64,000 nucleotides of DNA from Alisma plantago-aquatica (GCA_963693085.1 OY856414.1:261978001-262042000), one strand, 5' to 3'. Counted from the first letter of the stretch, positions 46,301 to 57,537 are shown. Notes: generated from the letters alone by a model not told the origin. Numbers and translations: made by a program.

Positions 46301-46568
46301 AGAATTTTGTGTTGAGAAGGGATGAATAAGATGAGAAAGTCCTAAAGGTATCTTATTTTGATTCATACCCTAAGACTTTGGCCAGACAGTCACACAGATC
46401 TAAGAGTCCTCGTATTCCGACTAGCGGTGCGGAGGAAAATATTGCCAGCCCCTGGTCGTGATCCTTTTCTAGACACCTCCGTCTTTCGGATAATCCTCTA
46501 ATAACTCCCTTGGGTTCTATGGAGTTTGTAAAATTTAATAATTATTAATGGTTAACTGAGGAACCTAC
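43331..46568 (-). other. Element 5 heavily decayed pol-gag region
   Basis: By position this should hold the zinc finger, RNase H, RT, protease and gag. I could not read a clear active site in any frame. Many CCTAGGGTT/AACCCTAG words occur between 44480 and 46100, and no frame stays open for long. Whether this is chromovirus pol beyond recognition or unrelated filler is unresolved. Confidence 0.45.
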
Positions 46569-46580
46569 GCTCTAATACCA
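46569..46580 (-). other. Primer-binding site, initiator-Met-like (Element 5)
   Basis: GCTCTAATACCA on the plus strand is the complement of TGGTATTAGAGC, one transition from the initiator-Met site, 2 bp from the LTR at 46583. Confidence 0.8.
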
Positions 46581-46582
46581 AA

Positions 46583-49014
46583 TGTTACGACCCCACCTCC
46601 CAATAACCCCCAATTTAGGGAAATCGAGAGGTCAAAGTCGCACCCATAACTTCTGGATCAAAGGTTCGGCAATTAACCAAGAATAATTATCAAATTTTAA
46701 CAGACTATACTGAAAAGCTGTAAGAAAATAACTTTTTGCATACCTTTTTGAAAACTTGGATCTCTAAACTTTTATCCACTTAAGGATTCTACTCTAACTA
46801 ATCCTCCTTGTATTTTACTTCATGTGTTTCACAATATGACGATTTACTGTTTGTCCTTTTGGCTTGTTCCTAAAACGTCGACAAACAAAATGTCGGTCAG
46901 CTGAAGCTGGTATGTGGGGGAAACAATCATCATGTAAATATGCTAACAATGTAATCATTCAATTAATCATTTAACATCCAAGATTACATTTTAGATATAA
47001 CTCCGTGATCCAAGAGTACCCTATCCTCTACGTTGTCCCCATTAAACCCCTCATGATCCACCTATAAGTGAACCAATTTCTAGGGTTGAGTCACATGGCA
47101 CTACTCGTAAGTAGCCCACTCCTTAACTCATGGAAGGCTAATGAGTCCCATGGCACTACACGTAGGTAGCCCAGTTTCTAACTCTCGATAACCAAGACCT
47201 TACTCTGGGATTACCCCTTTTTTTAGCCTTTTCAAAGCAATAGAGGTGGACCCGGGTCTAGTCAGTTATAAACGCACATTTATAGTGATAATCATAGTCA
47301 CTTTATAGTTGCATGAAATAAATAAACATCCAACAGTTATTTTCAAGCAACCGATTAAAACTTCGGGAATCGCCATGAAACTAGAGTGATTATTCATAAG
47401 CGTAACCACATACCTTATGCCATTGTAGAACTGTGCAGAACATCATATGTATTTTAAGAATATATCCAAATATCCAAGCAACAAGCATTCAATCTGAAAT
47501 ATAAATACTACATATGTGTCACCACGTATTCACATTACATTACTCAGATTTAGATTTGCTCCTAAACTAGGGTTTAGAGTTATCTCGTGTTTGGATCAGG
47601 CATTAGGGTTACAAACCCTAGTTTCATCATATCACAATTTCTAATATTACAATCTCACCTATGCATATTAGGTTAAACCCTAATTATCATCTTAAGCAAA
47701 TTAGACTACTCATTACATTTAATTCACATTATCATCATTAAGATTATCTCAAGATATTTCCATTAGTTTCAAAACCCTAAAACAACACATATAAGATCAC
47801 TAATATGGAACTATCCATTATTCAACATTTTACTCATTATACATGGCAAGATTAGCCTAACATGAACGAATCTATTCAATTAAGCATCAGATTAAGGCAA
47901 ATCTAAGTTTTCCTTTACATTAAATACCTCTAATTATACATTGCATATAATCATCATTATGATCATATTAGATTTCTATAATGTTTGGTAATATCAGATT
48001 ATCAATAGAAAGAAATCCTTTTAAAGTTTCCAACATTTTAATACTCAAATCTAGATTTTTCATGCATTAGTCCACGTCTTAATCATGTTACCCCTGTACT
48101 TTTTGAATAGGAAGCAAATTTAGGTTTCCTTGATATTTTATTTGGATTCATATCATTTTTATGATCAAAATGATATATAGTTTCCCTATATTTCTATAAT
48201 CCCTCTAATTTTCATGAATTAAACAAGAAAATCATACTTTACCTCAACATTATGCCACATGGCGGGTTGTTATTAGTCAGTGTTGTTATAAGCCCAGGGC
48301 CAGGGGCACGGTTCTTCTGCTCTAGACCGGCCGGTCTAGGGAAACATGTTCCCTGTTCACCTGTCACCCTCCTCCTCGCGCGAGGGTTTCACCTCACGCG
48401 ACTTCTGCGGCAGACCAGCCGTAGGCGCAGCGACAGTTCGCACCCCACCTTCACAGACGGTGCAGAAGCATGGGCGCCACCCCCCCGGCTTCCTTCCTCC
48501 TCTTCAAGGCCCCTACCAGATCCACCACACATCCAGCACGCAAGATCTATTCCCACGTGTTCTTCTTCCTTAAGATCATCTGCAACCCTAACGGCTCATC
48601 TCCTTAGATCCGAAGAGTGCGGCGGCACCACTGCCTTAGCTATCTGTCTCGGAGACACAGGATGGAAGGACACCACTGGTTTGGCAACGAGTAGAGCTAC
48701 TTCTTCTAGCAAAGAGAGGACACCATATCGACATCCATGAACCGCAGCTGCAGTGCGCCCACTCTCAGCTTCCTAGCTCTTCCCTTACAGAGTCAAGGAA
48801 CCCTGCAAGTTCCTATGGGGCCCTTCTTGTCGAACGTAATCCACCCTCCTTGCTTGACGGGGTGACGGCAGATGTTCAGCCCGCTACTGTGGATGATGGA
48901 TGGTGGTTCAACCTGTCCGGGAAACAACCACATAGTCCACACATCTCCCTCTCTCTTCCAGAATTATAATGGCGATGGTGGGTCCGTAGATGGGGTGAGG
49001 GCTTCAGTTTGCAT

Positions 49015-49068
<54 letters not shown>

Positions 49069-49994
49069 TAAGAGAACCTTAGTGCTCTCCATGGGAGGGA
49101 GGAGATGGAAGACATCAATCTATTTCCTTTTTAGTCAGAAGGCAAAAGATGATTTTTTTTAGAAAACTCAATTTCCTTCCTCTCAAAGGCTCAAAGCATC
49201 CCTTTATATTAATCTCTCTCTTACTCTTTTATATTCTTTATTTGGGCCCCTTTTTCCCATGGGAAACCATGTGGACTCCAAATCTACATATTTCTCATAT
49301 TTCTTAATACTTCATCATTAACTCATATTCCCTTCTTTAGGATGTTGTGTATGATTTTATCCTATTTTTCTTATTTTGACTACTCTTCCCATTAGTAATC
49401 ACAGGTAAACAAAATATAATCAATTGTGGTCATCAGTGCCACTATCTAGAAATTTCCATGTATTTCTCATTATTTTATTTATTAAAATATCTCTATTTGA
49501 GGATTTTTCTTTATCTCTCTTTTTATTTTCCTTATTGGGATTCTTTCTAATATTAAAAACCTTATGGATACGAAAATCCACCAAAGATGATTCAATCATA
49601 CCTCTTTCCACTTATTTTCCACATTTTATCATTATTTTCAATTTCTTTCTTAATAAAGAAATACTTAGTTGATCTTTTCTTTTCGTATTGCACTCTTTAT
49701 GCAACTTTGGACTCCTTGGAACCCAAGGAACCCAAGAGGAACGAAATCCCTCTTTGGATTTGCCTTCTAGAGGTTTCCACATTTTTCTTTTCTCAAATAT
49801 TCAATTATTCATTCACTAATTGAATTTTCTTGTTATTTGGGCCCAATAGCCAGTAAAGCCCACAACACAAACATCAAGGCTATTGTAAACAAAATCCATT
49901 TATTACAAATACATTATATCATTATTTGTTTAAATATCCTTAATATGAGAAATTACATTTCTCGTCAACTGAACCCAAAATCAGGGTTGTAACA
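46583..49994 (-). repeat. Element 5 5' LTR (right)
   Basis: A 3,412 bp LTR paired with 38930-42299. The 162-codon plus-strand open stretch at 48252-48740 is antisense to the LTR transcript and lies in the GC-rich part; its counterpart in the left LTR is broken, so it is rejected as a gene. Confidence 0.9.
49019..49067 (-). repeat. TA microsatellite at the TATA box of the Element 5 5' LTR
   Basis: About 24 TA units replace the 11 bp TATATATATA box of the partner LTR (41364-41374). Both flanks are the same (GCATCCC on one side, CTTAAGAGAACC on the other), so the run grew from the box. Confidence 0.9.
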
Positions 49995-49998
49995 GGAT

Positions 49999-51575
49999 CG
50001 TTGACTAAATTGGACATTAGCTCATCTTATATTTTGATGATGACAAAAATTTATTATTTGTGGATATAACGTTCTATCTAAGTCTTTCAGGTACCAAGTA
50101 CATGTTGAGAAAGATTGATCAAGATTGGAGTATCAAATAATTGAATTATTGTGTATATGTGCTTATTTGTAATACAAATGTATAAATATTTAGGACTAAT
50201 GTAAAATCAAGTTATGGACCAATCCATCTATAAGTGTCTAGGGTAGGTAGATCACACTATAAAAAATCATTAGATAGGTTTTTCAAAAATTTGTAAACCA
50301 ATTTCTACATATATTTTTGGTTGAGAAACTTGTCAACTGAGACTCTCTCGGTCGAAGAAACTGTTGACCTCCAATCCCTCCGGTTGAGGACTAAGAACAC
50401 AAAAATTACTTTTATAAATTGTTAGTTTTGAGTCATGATCAATCAAAAATATTTTCAACTGGAGCACACGCGATCGAATATTTTATGGACCAAGGATAGA
50501 CAGTTAAACCAACTGACTAAAAAGTTAGAATGACAATTATCCGTTAGAACCAAGTTTGACACTTAGACCAAATTCGGTCAAAAAAAATCTCGAATGAGAC
50601 ACATCCGGTCTAGAATGTTTTCGACCAAGATGGATTCTAGAATGCTAATTTTATTAGTGATGAAATTAGTTGTTGCACCTACATTGACTCAATTATAATG
50701 GCTATTTCTCATCCTAGAACACTCTAGACACTCCCTAAAGTTTCCCAGCCACTTGCAAACCATTCCTATAAATAGTAGTCATCTTATAGGACATCCAAAT
50801 AACAACTCGACGAAATGCATTGGATTCTAGGAGGACTATAATGAGGACAACGACAGAACAAATCCGGTCCATGTGACTTGGACTCCGGGTGACGAAAGTG
50901 GCTTTTTACTACAGGAAAATGGGCCCTAAAAGTTCACACTTGAGATACAAGAGTTGAGAAATATTTGAGCAATCTTGAGCTATAGTATTCCACTTACAAT
51001 CTTCTGTAGTTGCCATATTCATTTCCTACTCATAGCTTCCCAACACCACCACCCATAATTGTCTAATCATTAGTGATATTGGTCCATAACCTTGACCTAG
51101 GACATTGTTGAGCTACATTAGTGTTTTATCTTTTCCTGTCTTTATTATGTTTGTGAATTGCAGGGGGAGAACTCCAAGGAGAGGAGGTTGTCTAGGATCT
51201 TGCAAGTGAACCAGGAGTCTTCACATAGATGCTCTTTTTTGGTCGTAAAAGAAGAGGAGATGGTGTGGTGCTCTTCTATTGCTCATTAAAGAAGAGGAGA
51301 TAGGTGCTCATATGTAGTCCGTTAAAGAAGAGGTTTGCATGGTGCTCTTTTGTGGGTGGTAAAGAAGAGGATTTAGTTGCAACAAGTACTTTTTTAATTT
51401 GTCCTAACGGATAAGTTAATAAAATTATTTGTTGCAAAATCCTAGTTGAAAACAATTAGGTTGTGGACTGATGTATGAGACAGGAGCACTCTAAATCTTG
51501 TCTCCATTTTGGTTGCTTGCCTTTTTCATTTCATTTTTGCTTTAAATTTTATAAGTCTCTATTCACCCCTCTTCT
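49999..51575 (+). repeat. Element 1 3' LTR
   Basis: Begins CGTTGACTAAATTGG, probably from TGTTGACT with the first T changed, directly after the right GGATC duplication (49995-49999, sharing its last base). Phrases such as TTTTGATGATGACAAAA, a U3 rich in GGTCGAA/CCGGTT-type dyads, TATAAATAG (50767-50775), TTGCAGGGGGAGAACTCC and TTCACCCCTCTTC near the end are familiar Sirevirus LTR features. Repeated AAAGAAGAGGAG blocks occur at 51240-51370. The end is set at about 51575 because Copia gag of Element 6 follows; the exact border is unclear. Confidence 0.65.
50767..50775 (+). promoter_or_regulatory. TATA box of the Element 1 3' LTR
   Basis: TATAAATAG, about 770 bp into the LTR, after the dyad-rich U3. 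Confidence 0.55.
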
Positions 51576-51579
51576 AGAT

Positions 51580-52530
51580 CCTTTCCATTTTGATGTTAAA
51601 CTTAACGATGATAACTTTCAACTTTGGATGAATGTTGTTCAAAGGTTTTTAAAATCACATGCTAAACTCAAATTTATTATTAAGTAAGCCCATGTTATAC
51701 AAGATATTGCCTAGACTATAGACAAAAGCCAAGTTCTATCCTGGCTCTGGGGGTGCATGGATCCTGACACTTTATCAAAGTGCATATGGAACAAGTGTGC
51801 CAAAATAATGTGGTATTAAATGAAACAGTTCATCACATAGGAGGATAACTTCGCATTCATCTACAATTACATGGACAAAATCTTCTCTAAGAAGTAAAGG
51901 GATTGACCCCTATCCAAGTATTATGATGCAATGAAGGTTATATCCAACCAAATAATTTTTTCTCCCCCACGACCTCTATTGATGTCACCAAAGAAAGGGA
52001 AACTATCCTTACTGAGTGTCATCTCAACGTGCTTCCTCCTAGTTTTGTTGTTGTTTGACAACTATTCCAAGTTGGTGTGACCCTTCCATGCATGGATTGG
52101 GCATATGCACGCCTGACCCAGATTGAAATGTTACTCCTCGTATCTCTCATATTGCTTAATTTGAACTTCCATCAACAATAACTACAGCCAGAGGTTGTGG
52201 TCATCGACGAGGCCAACACCCAAAGAGAACTTATTGTTGCAATCTGGACCACACTAAAGATGTTTTCCACTCGAAACAAGGCTATCCAGCACACTGTGGG
52301 AAAGGATGTAGTAGGGTATTCGTCTATGTTTCTCAAGAACCTACCACATTGGTCAATCATCCACCTTGATTATTAGTCAAGCATCTATCTCAAAAATTGG
52401 TCATGCACTTCGTTCACCACATGCATCTTCCCTAGTTTCTCATGACCCCAATATTATGAGGATGCCTCTTCTGATTGGCAAGTTGAGGATTTATGTATTG
52501 TTGGTTCTTCTACCTACCTAGCTACCACTT
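51580..52530 (+). pseudogene. Element 6 gag with zinc knuckle, broken
   Basis: Starts FHFDVKLNDDNFQLWMNVVQ (51585-51645), the N-terminal Gag block of Copia elements that reads 'KL...NF..W'. A region near 52230-52310 reads CNLDHTKDVFHSKQGYPAHC, a degenerate zinc knuckle (normally CxxCxxxGHTKDxC) with the usual KxGYP tail. Stops are frequent. It would form the particle coat. Confidence 0.7.
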
Positions 52531-52559
52531 CTCAAGGTAACTTTAGGGTGTCCATGTTT

Positions 52560-53074
52560 GCTACCAGTTCTAACTAGATTATAGATTTGGGTGTGTCACA
52601 ACATATAACTGGTAAGCAACATCTTCTAGTCACATCTGATTCATTTATCCCTCACTCCTCTATCATTATGGTAGAGTGGTTGTTTAAATGAGTAACTCAG
52701 TGTGGCATTGTTCTTGTGTCTTCTAAAATCAAGTTGAATGTTGATCACTTTGTTCCAAATCTTCCATAAAATTTAATGTATGTAGAAAAAATTATCGATT
52801 CTCTATGATGTTTTGTACTTTTGGTCCATCCAATTTTGTTATACAGGATTGGGGGAATATGATAATGATTAGACAAGGAGTATGCTCTAGTGATCTCTAC
52901 TACTTCTCTGCCTTGCCCTCCAGCCTACAATGATCCCTTCTTGCCTCCACTCCACTTTACTTGCATCAACATCATGGCCATTTATATTTAGACAATCTTA
53001 AACTATGAGATAGTTCTTTATCTTCATGTTCTTCCATTTCTTGTAATACCTATCATCTCAAGAAACATCATAGT
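52560..53074 (+). pseudogene. Element 6 protease and pre-integrase region, broken
   Basis: IIDLGVSQHITGKQHLL (about 52575-52625) matches the Copia protease active-site block, which normally reads D(S/T)GAS-x-H; the serine and alanine have become leucine and valine. The part 52940-53074 reads HHGHLYLDNLK, a pre-integrase remnant with His pairs. No complete frame remains. Confidence 0.65.
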
Positions 53075-53735
53075 GTGTCCTTCTCAGTCTGTATCTGTAA
53101 GCATTCATCTCATATGTTTGATTTAGTCCATATTGATGTGTGTGGTCCATTTAGGACCACTAGTTACAATGGGTATAGAGATTTTCTTGCATTTGTGGAT
53201 GATTTTCCTAGAATGACGTGGCTTTACCTACTTCAAAATCATGATGAAGTATTTACATTAATTTTCCAATTCCACAAGTTGGTTTTGAATCAATTTTCAA
53301 CATCTATAAAGATTCTTCAAATCGAAAACACCCTTTAATTGACCCAAAAGGTTGATAGATCTTTTTGCCATGATGTAGGGATGATTCATCAATGCTCATG
53401 TCCATACTTTCCACAACAAAACAGCATCACCAAGCATAGAAAACATCATTTAATTGACATTACATGCTCCCTTCTCATTCATGTCAACTTGCATAGCCTT
53501 TTTTGGTCTGATGCAAACGTCATTTACTTGACATTACATGCTCTCTTCTCATTCATGTGAACGCGCCTATGCTTTTTTGGTCTCATGTGGTTTTCACCTC
53601 TTCATTTCTTATCAATCACCATCCATCCTCTATTCTCAGGAAGCACACTCCTTTTTCCATTGTTTACTCTCAATCCATATCGTTCCCTCTACTGCCTTGA
53701 GTCTTTGGAAGTGTTGTCTTTGCTCTTAATTTGAT
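53075..53735 (+). pseudogene. Element 6 integrase, with an internal duplication
   Basis: The open part 53075-53338 has FDLVHIDVCGPFRTTSYNGY, with the first catalytic Asp, and FLAFVDDFPRMTWLYLL. The second Asp region near 53325 is lost (IENTL then a stop). The following frame reads YFPQQNSITKHRKHHLIDIT, where the catalytic Glu is replaced by Thr-Lys. The next segment is repeated once, 73 bp later (53455-53510 and 53528-53583). Not functional. Confidence 0.75.
53455..53583. repeat. 73 bp-step tandem duplication inside Element 6 integrase
   Basis: TTGACATTACATGCTC through TTTTTTGGTCT occurs at 53455-53510 and again at 53528-53583 with a few substitutions. Copia integrase has this block once, so this copy underwent a local duplication that adds about 24 codons and shifts the frame. 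Confidence 0.75.
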
Positions 53736-54234
53736 ACAAAGGCCAAAATGCTTACCCCTAAGCTATTCGAAATGTGTTTCTCGGTTATCCTTTTTCTCAA
53801 AAAGGATACAAACGTCTTCAACCTGTCTCTGAGGATGTCATCTTTCACGAGGACGAAATGTTCTGTTTTATCATCCTCTCCCCACATAGATCATACTTAT
53901 ACTATGGTCATGTTGAGTGATCCATTCATCCCACCAACACCACCAAAACCTCTACCATCAACAACACCAAGTTGGTGCATGGAAGATGAGTCACCGGCTG
54001 CATCTACATCATCATCAGTTCTTAAGCAATCCAATATACTTATTTCACTATGCAAAGGTATATGCTCTTATACTATCAAGCATCTCATTTTGAACACTTG
54101 TTTTCTAGCACGTCTTTTTTCTTCTGTCTCATCCTATACTACTACCCTGGATACAACATATATCCCTATGTGTGCAGCAGATGCTCTGCATCATAATGGT
54201 TGGAAAGCTATCATGATAGAAGAAATGTGGTCTT

Positions 54235-55030
54235 TTTAAGACAACAAGACATGGGATCTTGGTCCCCACCAGTAGGAAAAATTATCATAGTTGCCAATGG
54301 GTTTTCTTCATAAAGCATAAGTCGGGTGGATATGTAGAATGACTCAAGGTGTGTCTGGTTACCAAAGGATTTACCCAAACATTTGACATGGATTACTTTG
54401 AGACATTATCTCCTGTGTCTAGGATTACCTCCATATGCACCCTTATCTCCCTTGAAACTAACCTTAACTGGCCTCTTTACTAGCTCAACATCAAGAATGT
54501 GTTTCTTCATGGAGATCTCCTAGAGGAAGTCTACATACAGCAATTGTCGGGGTTTGTTGTCAAGAGAGTGTCCTCTCACAAAGTGTGTCATCTCTGATGA
54601 TCTCTCTATAGCCTTAAGCTATCTCCATGGGACTGGTTCAACAAGTGATGTCCTTGCACATCTTAACTTTCAAATATCAACCACAAACAAGTCCTTCTTC
54701 TCCAAGTCCTCCAAAGTCCATGTTCTTGTTGTTGTCTGTGTTGATGACATTGTCATCACCAGAGATGATATGATGGGGATATCCCAGCTCAAGCAGTCTT
54801 TGCATGCACATTTCCATACAAAAGACTTGGACACCCTGTCATACTTCCTCAAGATTGAAGTCCTCTACTCAACATCGGGATTAGCCTATCACAATGATTC
54901 TATGTCTTGGACCTTCTTCGAGAGGCCAACGTGATAGAAGCCAAACCAGTCTCTACCCCGATGGAATATTACATGAAGCATATTCATGAAGGAGAACTCT
55001 TTATGAATCTAGAGAAGTATCATTATATAG
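54235..55030 (+). pseudogene. Element 6 reverse transcriptase, broken
   Basis: Scattered blocks from 54235 (DNKTWDL) lead to an open stretch 54554-54934 that reads VLVVVCVDDIVITRDDM, the Copia YVDD active site with Tyr changed to Cys and both aspartates kept, then LKQSLHAHFHTKDLDTLSYF. The stretch 54907-55161 continues into the thumb and connection (EANVIEAKPVSTPMEYY). Several stops and shifts are present. Confidence 0.82.
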
Positions 55031-55680
55031 TTTGTAAGCTGATTTACTTGACTATTACTCTACCAGATATGACCTATGTTGTTGGGATAGTCATCCAACA
55101 CATGAGTGCACACTCCAGGACCAGTGGTCCAGTATTCTTTGCTATATCTAGAGTGATATGAGACGATGATTGATCTATAAACCCCCTCAATCCAAGATAA
55201 TCTCTACCTCTAGATATGCAAACGTGTATTGGGCCAGAGACCGTAAAGAGCGATGGTACACCTCCAACTATTGTGTCATGATTGGCACTCATCTAGTTTC
55301 CTAGAGGACTAAAAAACAAGCAGTGGTACTTGGCTTCAGCATTGAAGCTGAATATTGGGCTATTTCTCATGCATTTTGTGATCTACATTGGGCTTGGTCC
55401 ATCTTGAGTGAGTTTGGAATTCCAAACTTTATCTACTTTATATTGTGAAAACCATGCAGCTATACACATAGATAATAATCCAATCTTCCATTAGCGCACA
55501 AAAAACATTGAAGTTGATTGTTATTTTGTATAAAATCTGGATAAAGCCAAGCAGATTATCACTCCTCACATTAGGATAGGTGATCAAGTTGCAAACATTC
55601 TTAGAAAACCTATTCCTCTTTCTTTATTCAAGTATATGGGCATCAAGTTGGGACTTCACAATGTTTACTCTCCTAATTGA
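55031..55680 (+). pseudogene. Element 6 RNase H, broken, with natural end
   Basis: Reads YANVYWARDRKERWYTSNYC, TKKQAVVLGFSIEAEYWAI, HAFCDLHWAWSILSEFGI and finally KYMGIKLGLHNVYSPN before the stop at 55678-55680. These are the standard Copia RNase H blocks and C-terminal tail. The stop lies directly before the polypurine tract, as in complete Copia elements. Confidence 0.82.
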
Positions 55681-55815
55681 GGGGGGGGTGTTTGTATACT
55701 TGTTTAGTTGGGCTTATGCCCATCTTATTTTCCTTGTTTCTATTTATCCCATGTACTCGGTGGCTCCTATATATAGGAGACCTGGTACTCCTTTTTGACT
55801 TATTTAAAGCAACTT
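55678..55815 (+). repeat. Element 6 polypurine tract and start of its 3' LTR
   Basis: GAGGGGGGGG (55680-55688) precedes TGTTTGTATACTTG. The LTR includes a TATATATAGG box at about 55768-55777. It seems to end or be cut near 55805-55815, where a different, tandemly repeated sequence begins; no matching 5' LTR is available to set the border. Confidence 0.6.
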
Positions 55816-57310
55816 ATTCTATAGTATGAAATGCACTTTACCCAAATTGGACTAGTTCAATGCATTACCATGCCCTAACTATCCCAAAATATGATACACA
55901 ACTAATCTAATACATCAACCTTTAATACATATAGTTAAGTGGATGGTAAAACTAAATAATTGGAAGGAAGCAAACCAAGTTGGTATACCATGGGCATTGT
56001 TGCCTACGAATCCAAATTGCTATGGAATTTTAGTTAAAATCTCAAAGAAATCTAAAATATGGATCTTCTCAATTGCCATATATTTGAAATGGATATATGA
56101 AATCTGCAAAAATGAGGTGTCGTCTAAAATAGAAATGTGTGCTGGATATGGAAATTGGAAATTTGGGATGCAATCAGAAATTAGGTCACATGAAATATAT
56201 ATATATGAAATTGATATATCTCTAGCATATGCAAATATTGGAAACATGTGATATGGTTCAATACAAAAACATCTAAGATGATTAGATTACAAAAAAAACC
56301 CATATTTGGCATTTTGACCAAATTGTATCCATTTTAAATTGGTAGACAATTGCCCTAATTTTTAACAAGGAATGCATACCAATATGAAATGGATTAATGC
56401 CCTTGGAATAAAAGACCAAATATGCAATAGGATTTAGATCAAAAAATAGTCATGATGCATAAATTGCAAGTGGATACCAAAATATGGCATTTGCAAACAA
56501 ATTGTGTATAGGGAAAAGCCCATTGGTCTCTAATTTCACAAAGTTTCTATCCAAAAAGGTTGTTTTCATAAAACTTGAATAAATTGGAACACGTGGAATG
56601 CATTTTACACAAACTATATTGGTGTAATGCATGTTCATACCCAAAGATATCCAAAATGTGATACACAAAACCAAATTAATACCTCAACATCCAATCATTG
56701 TAGTTGATTAGATGGGAAAATTAATTGGAAGGAAACAATATAATGTGGTCTAACATGGGAATTGTTGATTAAATCAAAACCACCAATGAATTATAGTTAA
56801 AATCCTAAAGAAAACATAAATATGAATTGAATTACCTTCATATCAAAAATGGAAATATACAAACTTTAAAACTAATATGCAATATCAAATGCAGATGCAA
56901 ATTGGAATGCAACTTGAAATGGATATGCATGTTGTAAATTGGTAAGAAATATGAATTTTTTTCATTTAAAATTGATATATCAAGAACCTATAAAAATGTG
57001 TAAAACATGTGATAGGTTTTAAAACTAAAACATCCAACTTGATTAGATTGTGACACGACATCCAAATTAGGATTTTTGGCATAACTTGATTCATTTTAAA
57101 TCAGTCCGATGTATTTTTTTCAATTTTCAACAATGTATGCACACCAATATGAATAGGTAAATGCCCACCATGAAAAAATATGTAAATATGCAACCTATTA
57201 TAGATAGGAAACAACATGGATACATAAATTTCAAAATAGATACCAAAATATGGCATTTGGGAACAGATCATGTACATGACATAGGTCATTGATATATAAT
57301 CTCACCAAAT
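55805..57310. repeat. Diverged tandem repeat, two units of about 765 bp
   Basis: Unit 1 (about 55805-56575) and unit 2 (about 56576-57310) share words in the same order: GATACACAA (about 55891 and 56651), ATTGGAAGGAA (about 55958 and 56727), GTGATAGG/GTGATATGG, CACACCAATATGAA/ATACCAATATGAA (about 56375 and 57138) and ACCAAAATATGGCATTTG (56476 and 57241). The offset is close to 765 throughout. Many substitutions separate the units. No coding. It stands just before the Element 7 pre-LTR tail, where Tat/Athila elements may carry tandem repeats. The open stretch 55943-56251 is part of the unit and not a gene. Confidence 0.8.
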
Positions 57311-57316
57311 TTGAAG

Positions 57317-57537
57317 TATGCTCTATATTTTAAGTATGCAAGCTCACTGCTCTAATCATGATTTGTTTGTAAAAGAGGAGAGGAGAGAGGTCGAATGTGC
57401 GTACTTAGTCATCTTTGAGCCCATTTAGTCAATATTCATCCGTTGTACTACATTTGTCATTTCTTTTTTTTTAGAAATATGAAGAGAGATTGAGTTGAAG
57501 CATACTTGAGGACAAGTATGTTTTAAGTTTGGGGTGT
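57317..57537 (+). repeat. Element 7 pre-LTR tail, left copy, with polypurine tract
   Basis: The 221 bp matches 62192-62409: ATGCTCTATATTT, GCTCTAATCATGATT, AGAGGAGAGGAGAGAGG, TTGAGGACAAGTAT and the polypurine tract TTTTAAGTTTGGGGTGT (57521-57537). A pre-LTR tail should precede only a 3' LTR, so the LTR that follows served as the 3' LTR of an element to the left. Confidence 0.85.

Larger units (their letters stand above)
38930..49994 (-). mobile_element. Element 5: decayed chromodomain Gypsy retrotransposon (Tekay/Del-like)
   Basis: An 11.1 kb minus-strand element with LTRs at 38930-42299 and 46583-49994, ends TGTTACGACC...GGTTGTAACA, and TSD GGATC. The complement of an initiator-Met primer site (46569-46580) touches the right LTR. 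A polypurine complement (42300-42312) touches the left LTR. The 4.28 kb interior retains legible pieces of the chromodomain/integrase end and the integrase core only. LTR family and gene order match Element 4 in kind but not in sequence; the LTR start resembles Element 8. Confidence 0.88.
1..51575 (+). mobile_element. Element 1: Sirevirus-type Copia retrotransposon, host of the whole nest (5' end outside window)
   Basis: This is a plus-strand Ty1/Copia element read in order: gag zinc knuckle (81-122), protease, integrase, RT, RNase H, a long 3' ORF, several polypurine tracts and a 3' LTR. Its sequence is broken by Element 2 (1856-33346), a probable solo LTR (35516-37212) and Element 5 (38930-49994). 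Joining the flanks across the target duplications restores continuity of domain order. Assignment to the Sirevirus (SIRE/Maximus) group is inferred from the RT and integrase wording, the extra ORF after pol and the repeated GGGGGAG tracts before the 3' LTR, all known for that group. The 5' LTR is not in the window. The right edge at about 51575 is approximate because the sequence passes directly into another Copia remnant. Confidence 0.8.
51576..55815 (+). mobile_element. Element 6: decayed Copia retrotransposon without 5' LTR
   Basis: Plus-strand order gag, protease, integrase, RT, RNase H, polypurine tract (55678-55688) and a short LTR start (55689). No 5' LTR or primer site precedes gag; the sequence abuts the Element 1 LTR at about 51575, so the 5' part was lost in a deletion. 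Coding parts carry many stops. The QHITG protease and CVDDIVIT RT wording differ from Element 1, so this is another Copia lineage. Confidence 0.8.

Noticed and set aside
48252..48740. 162-codon plus-strand ORF in a GC-rich stretch
   Set aside because: It lies inside the Element 5 5' LTR, antisense to the element transcript; the other LTR copy has the frame broken, and no domain is legible.
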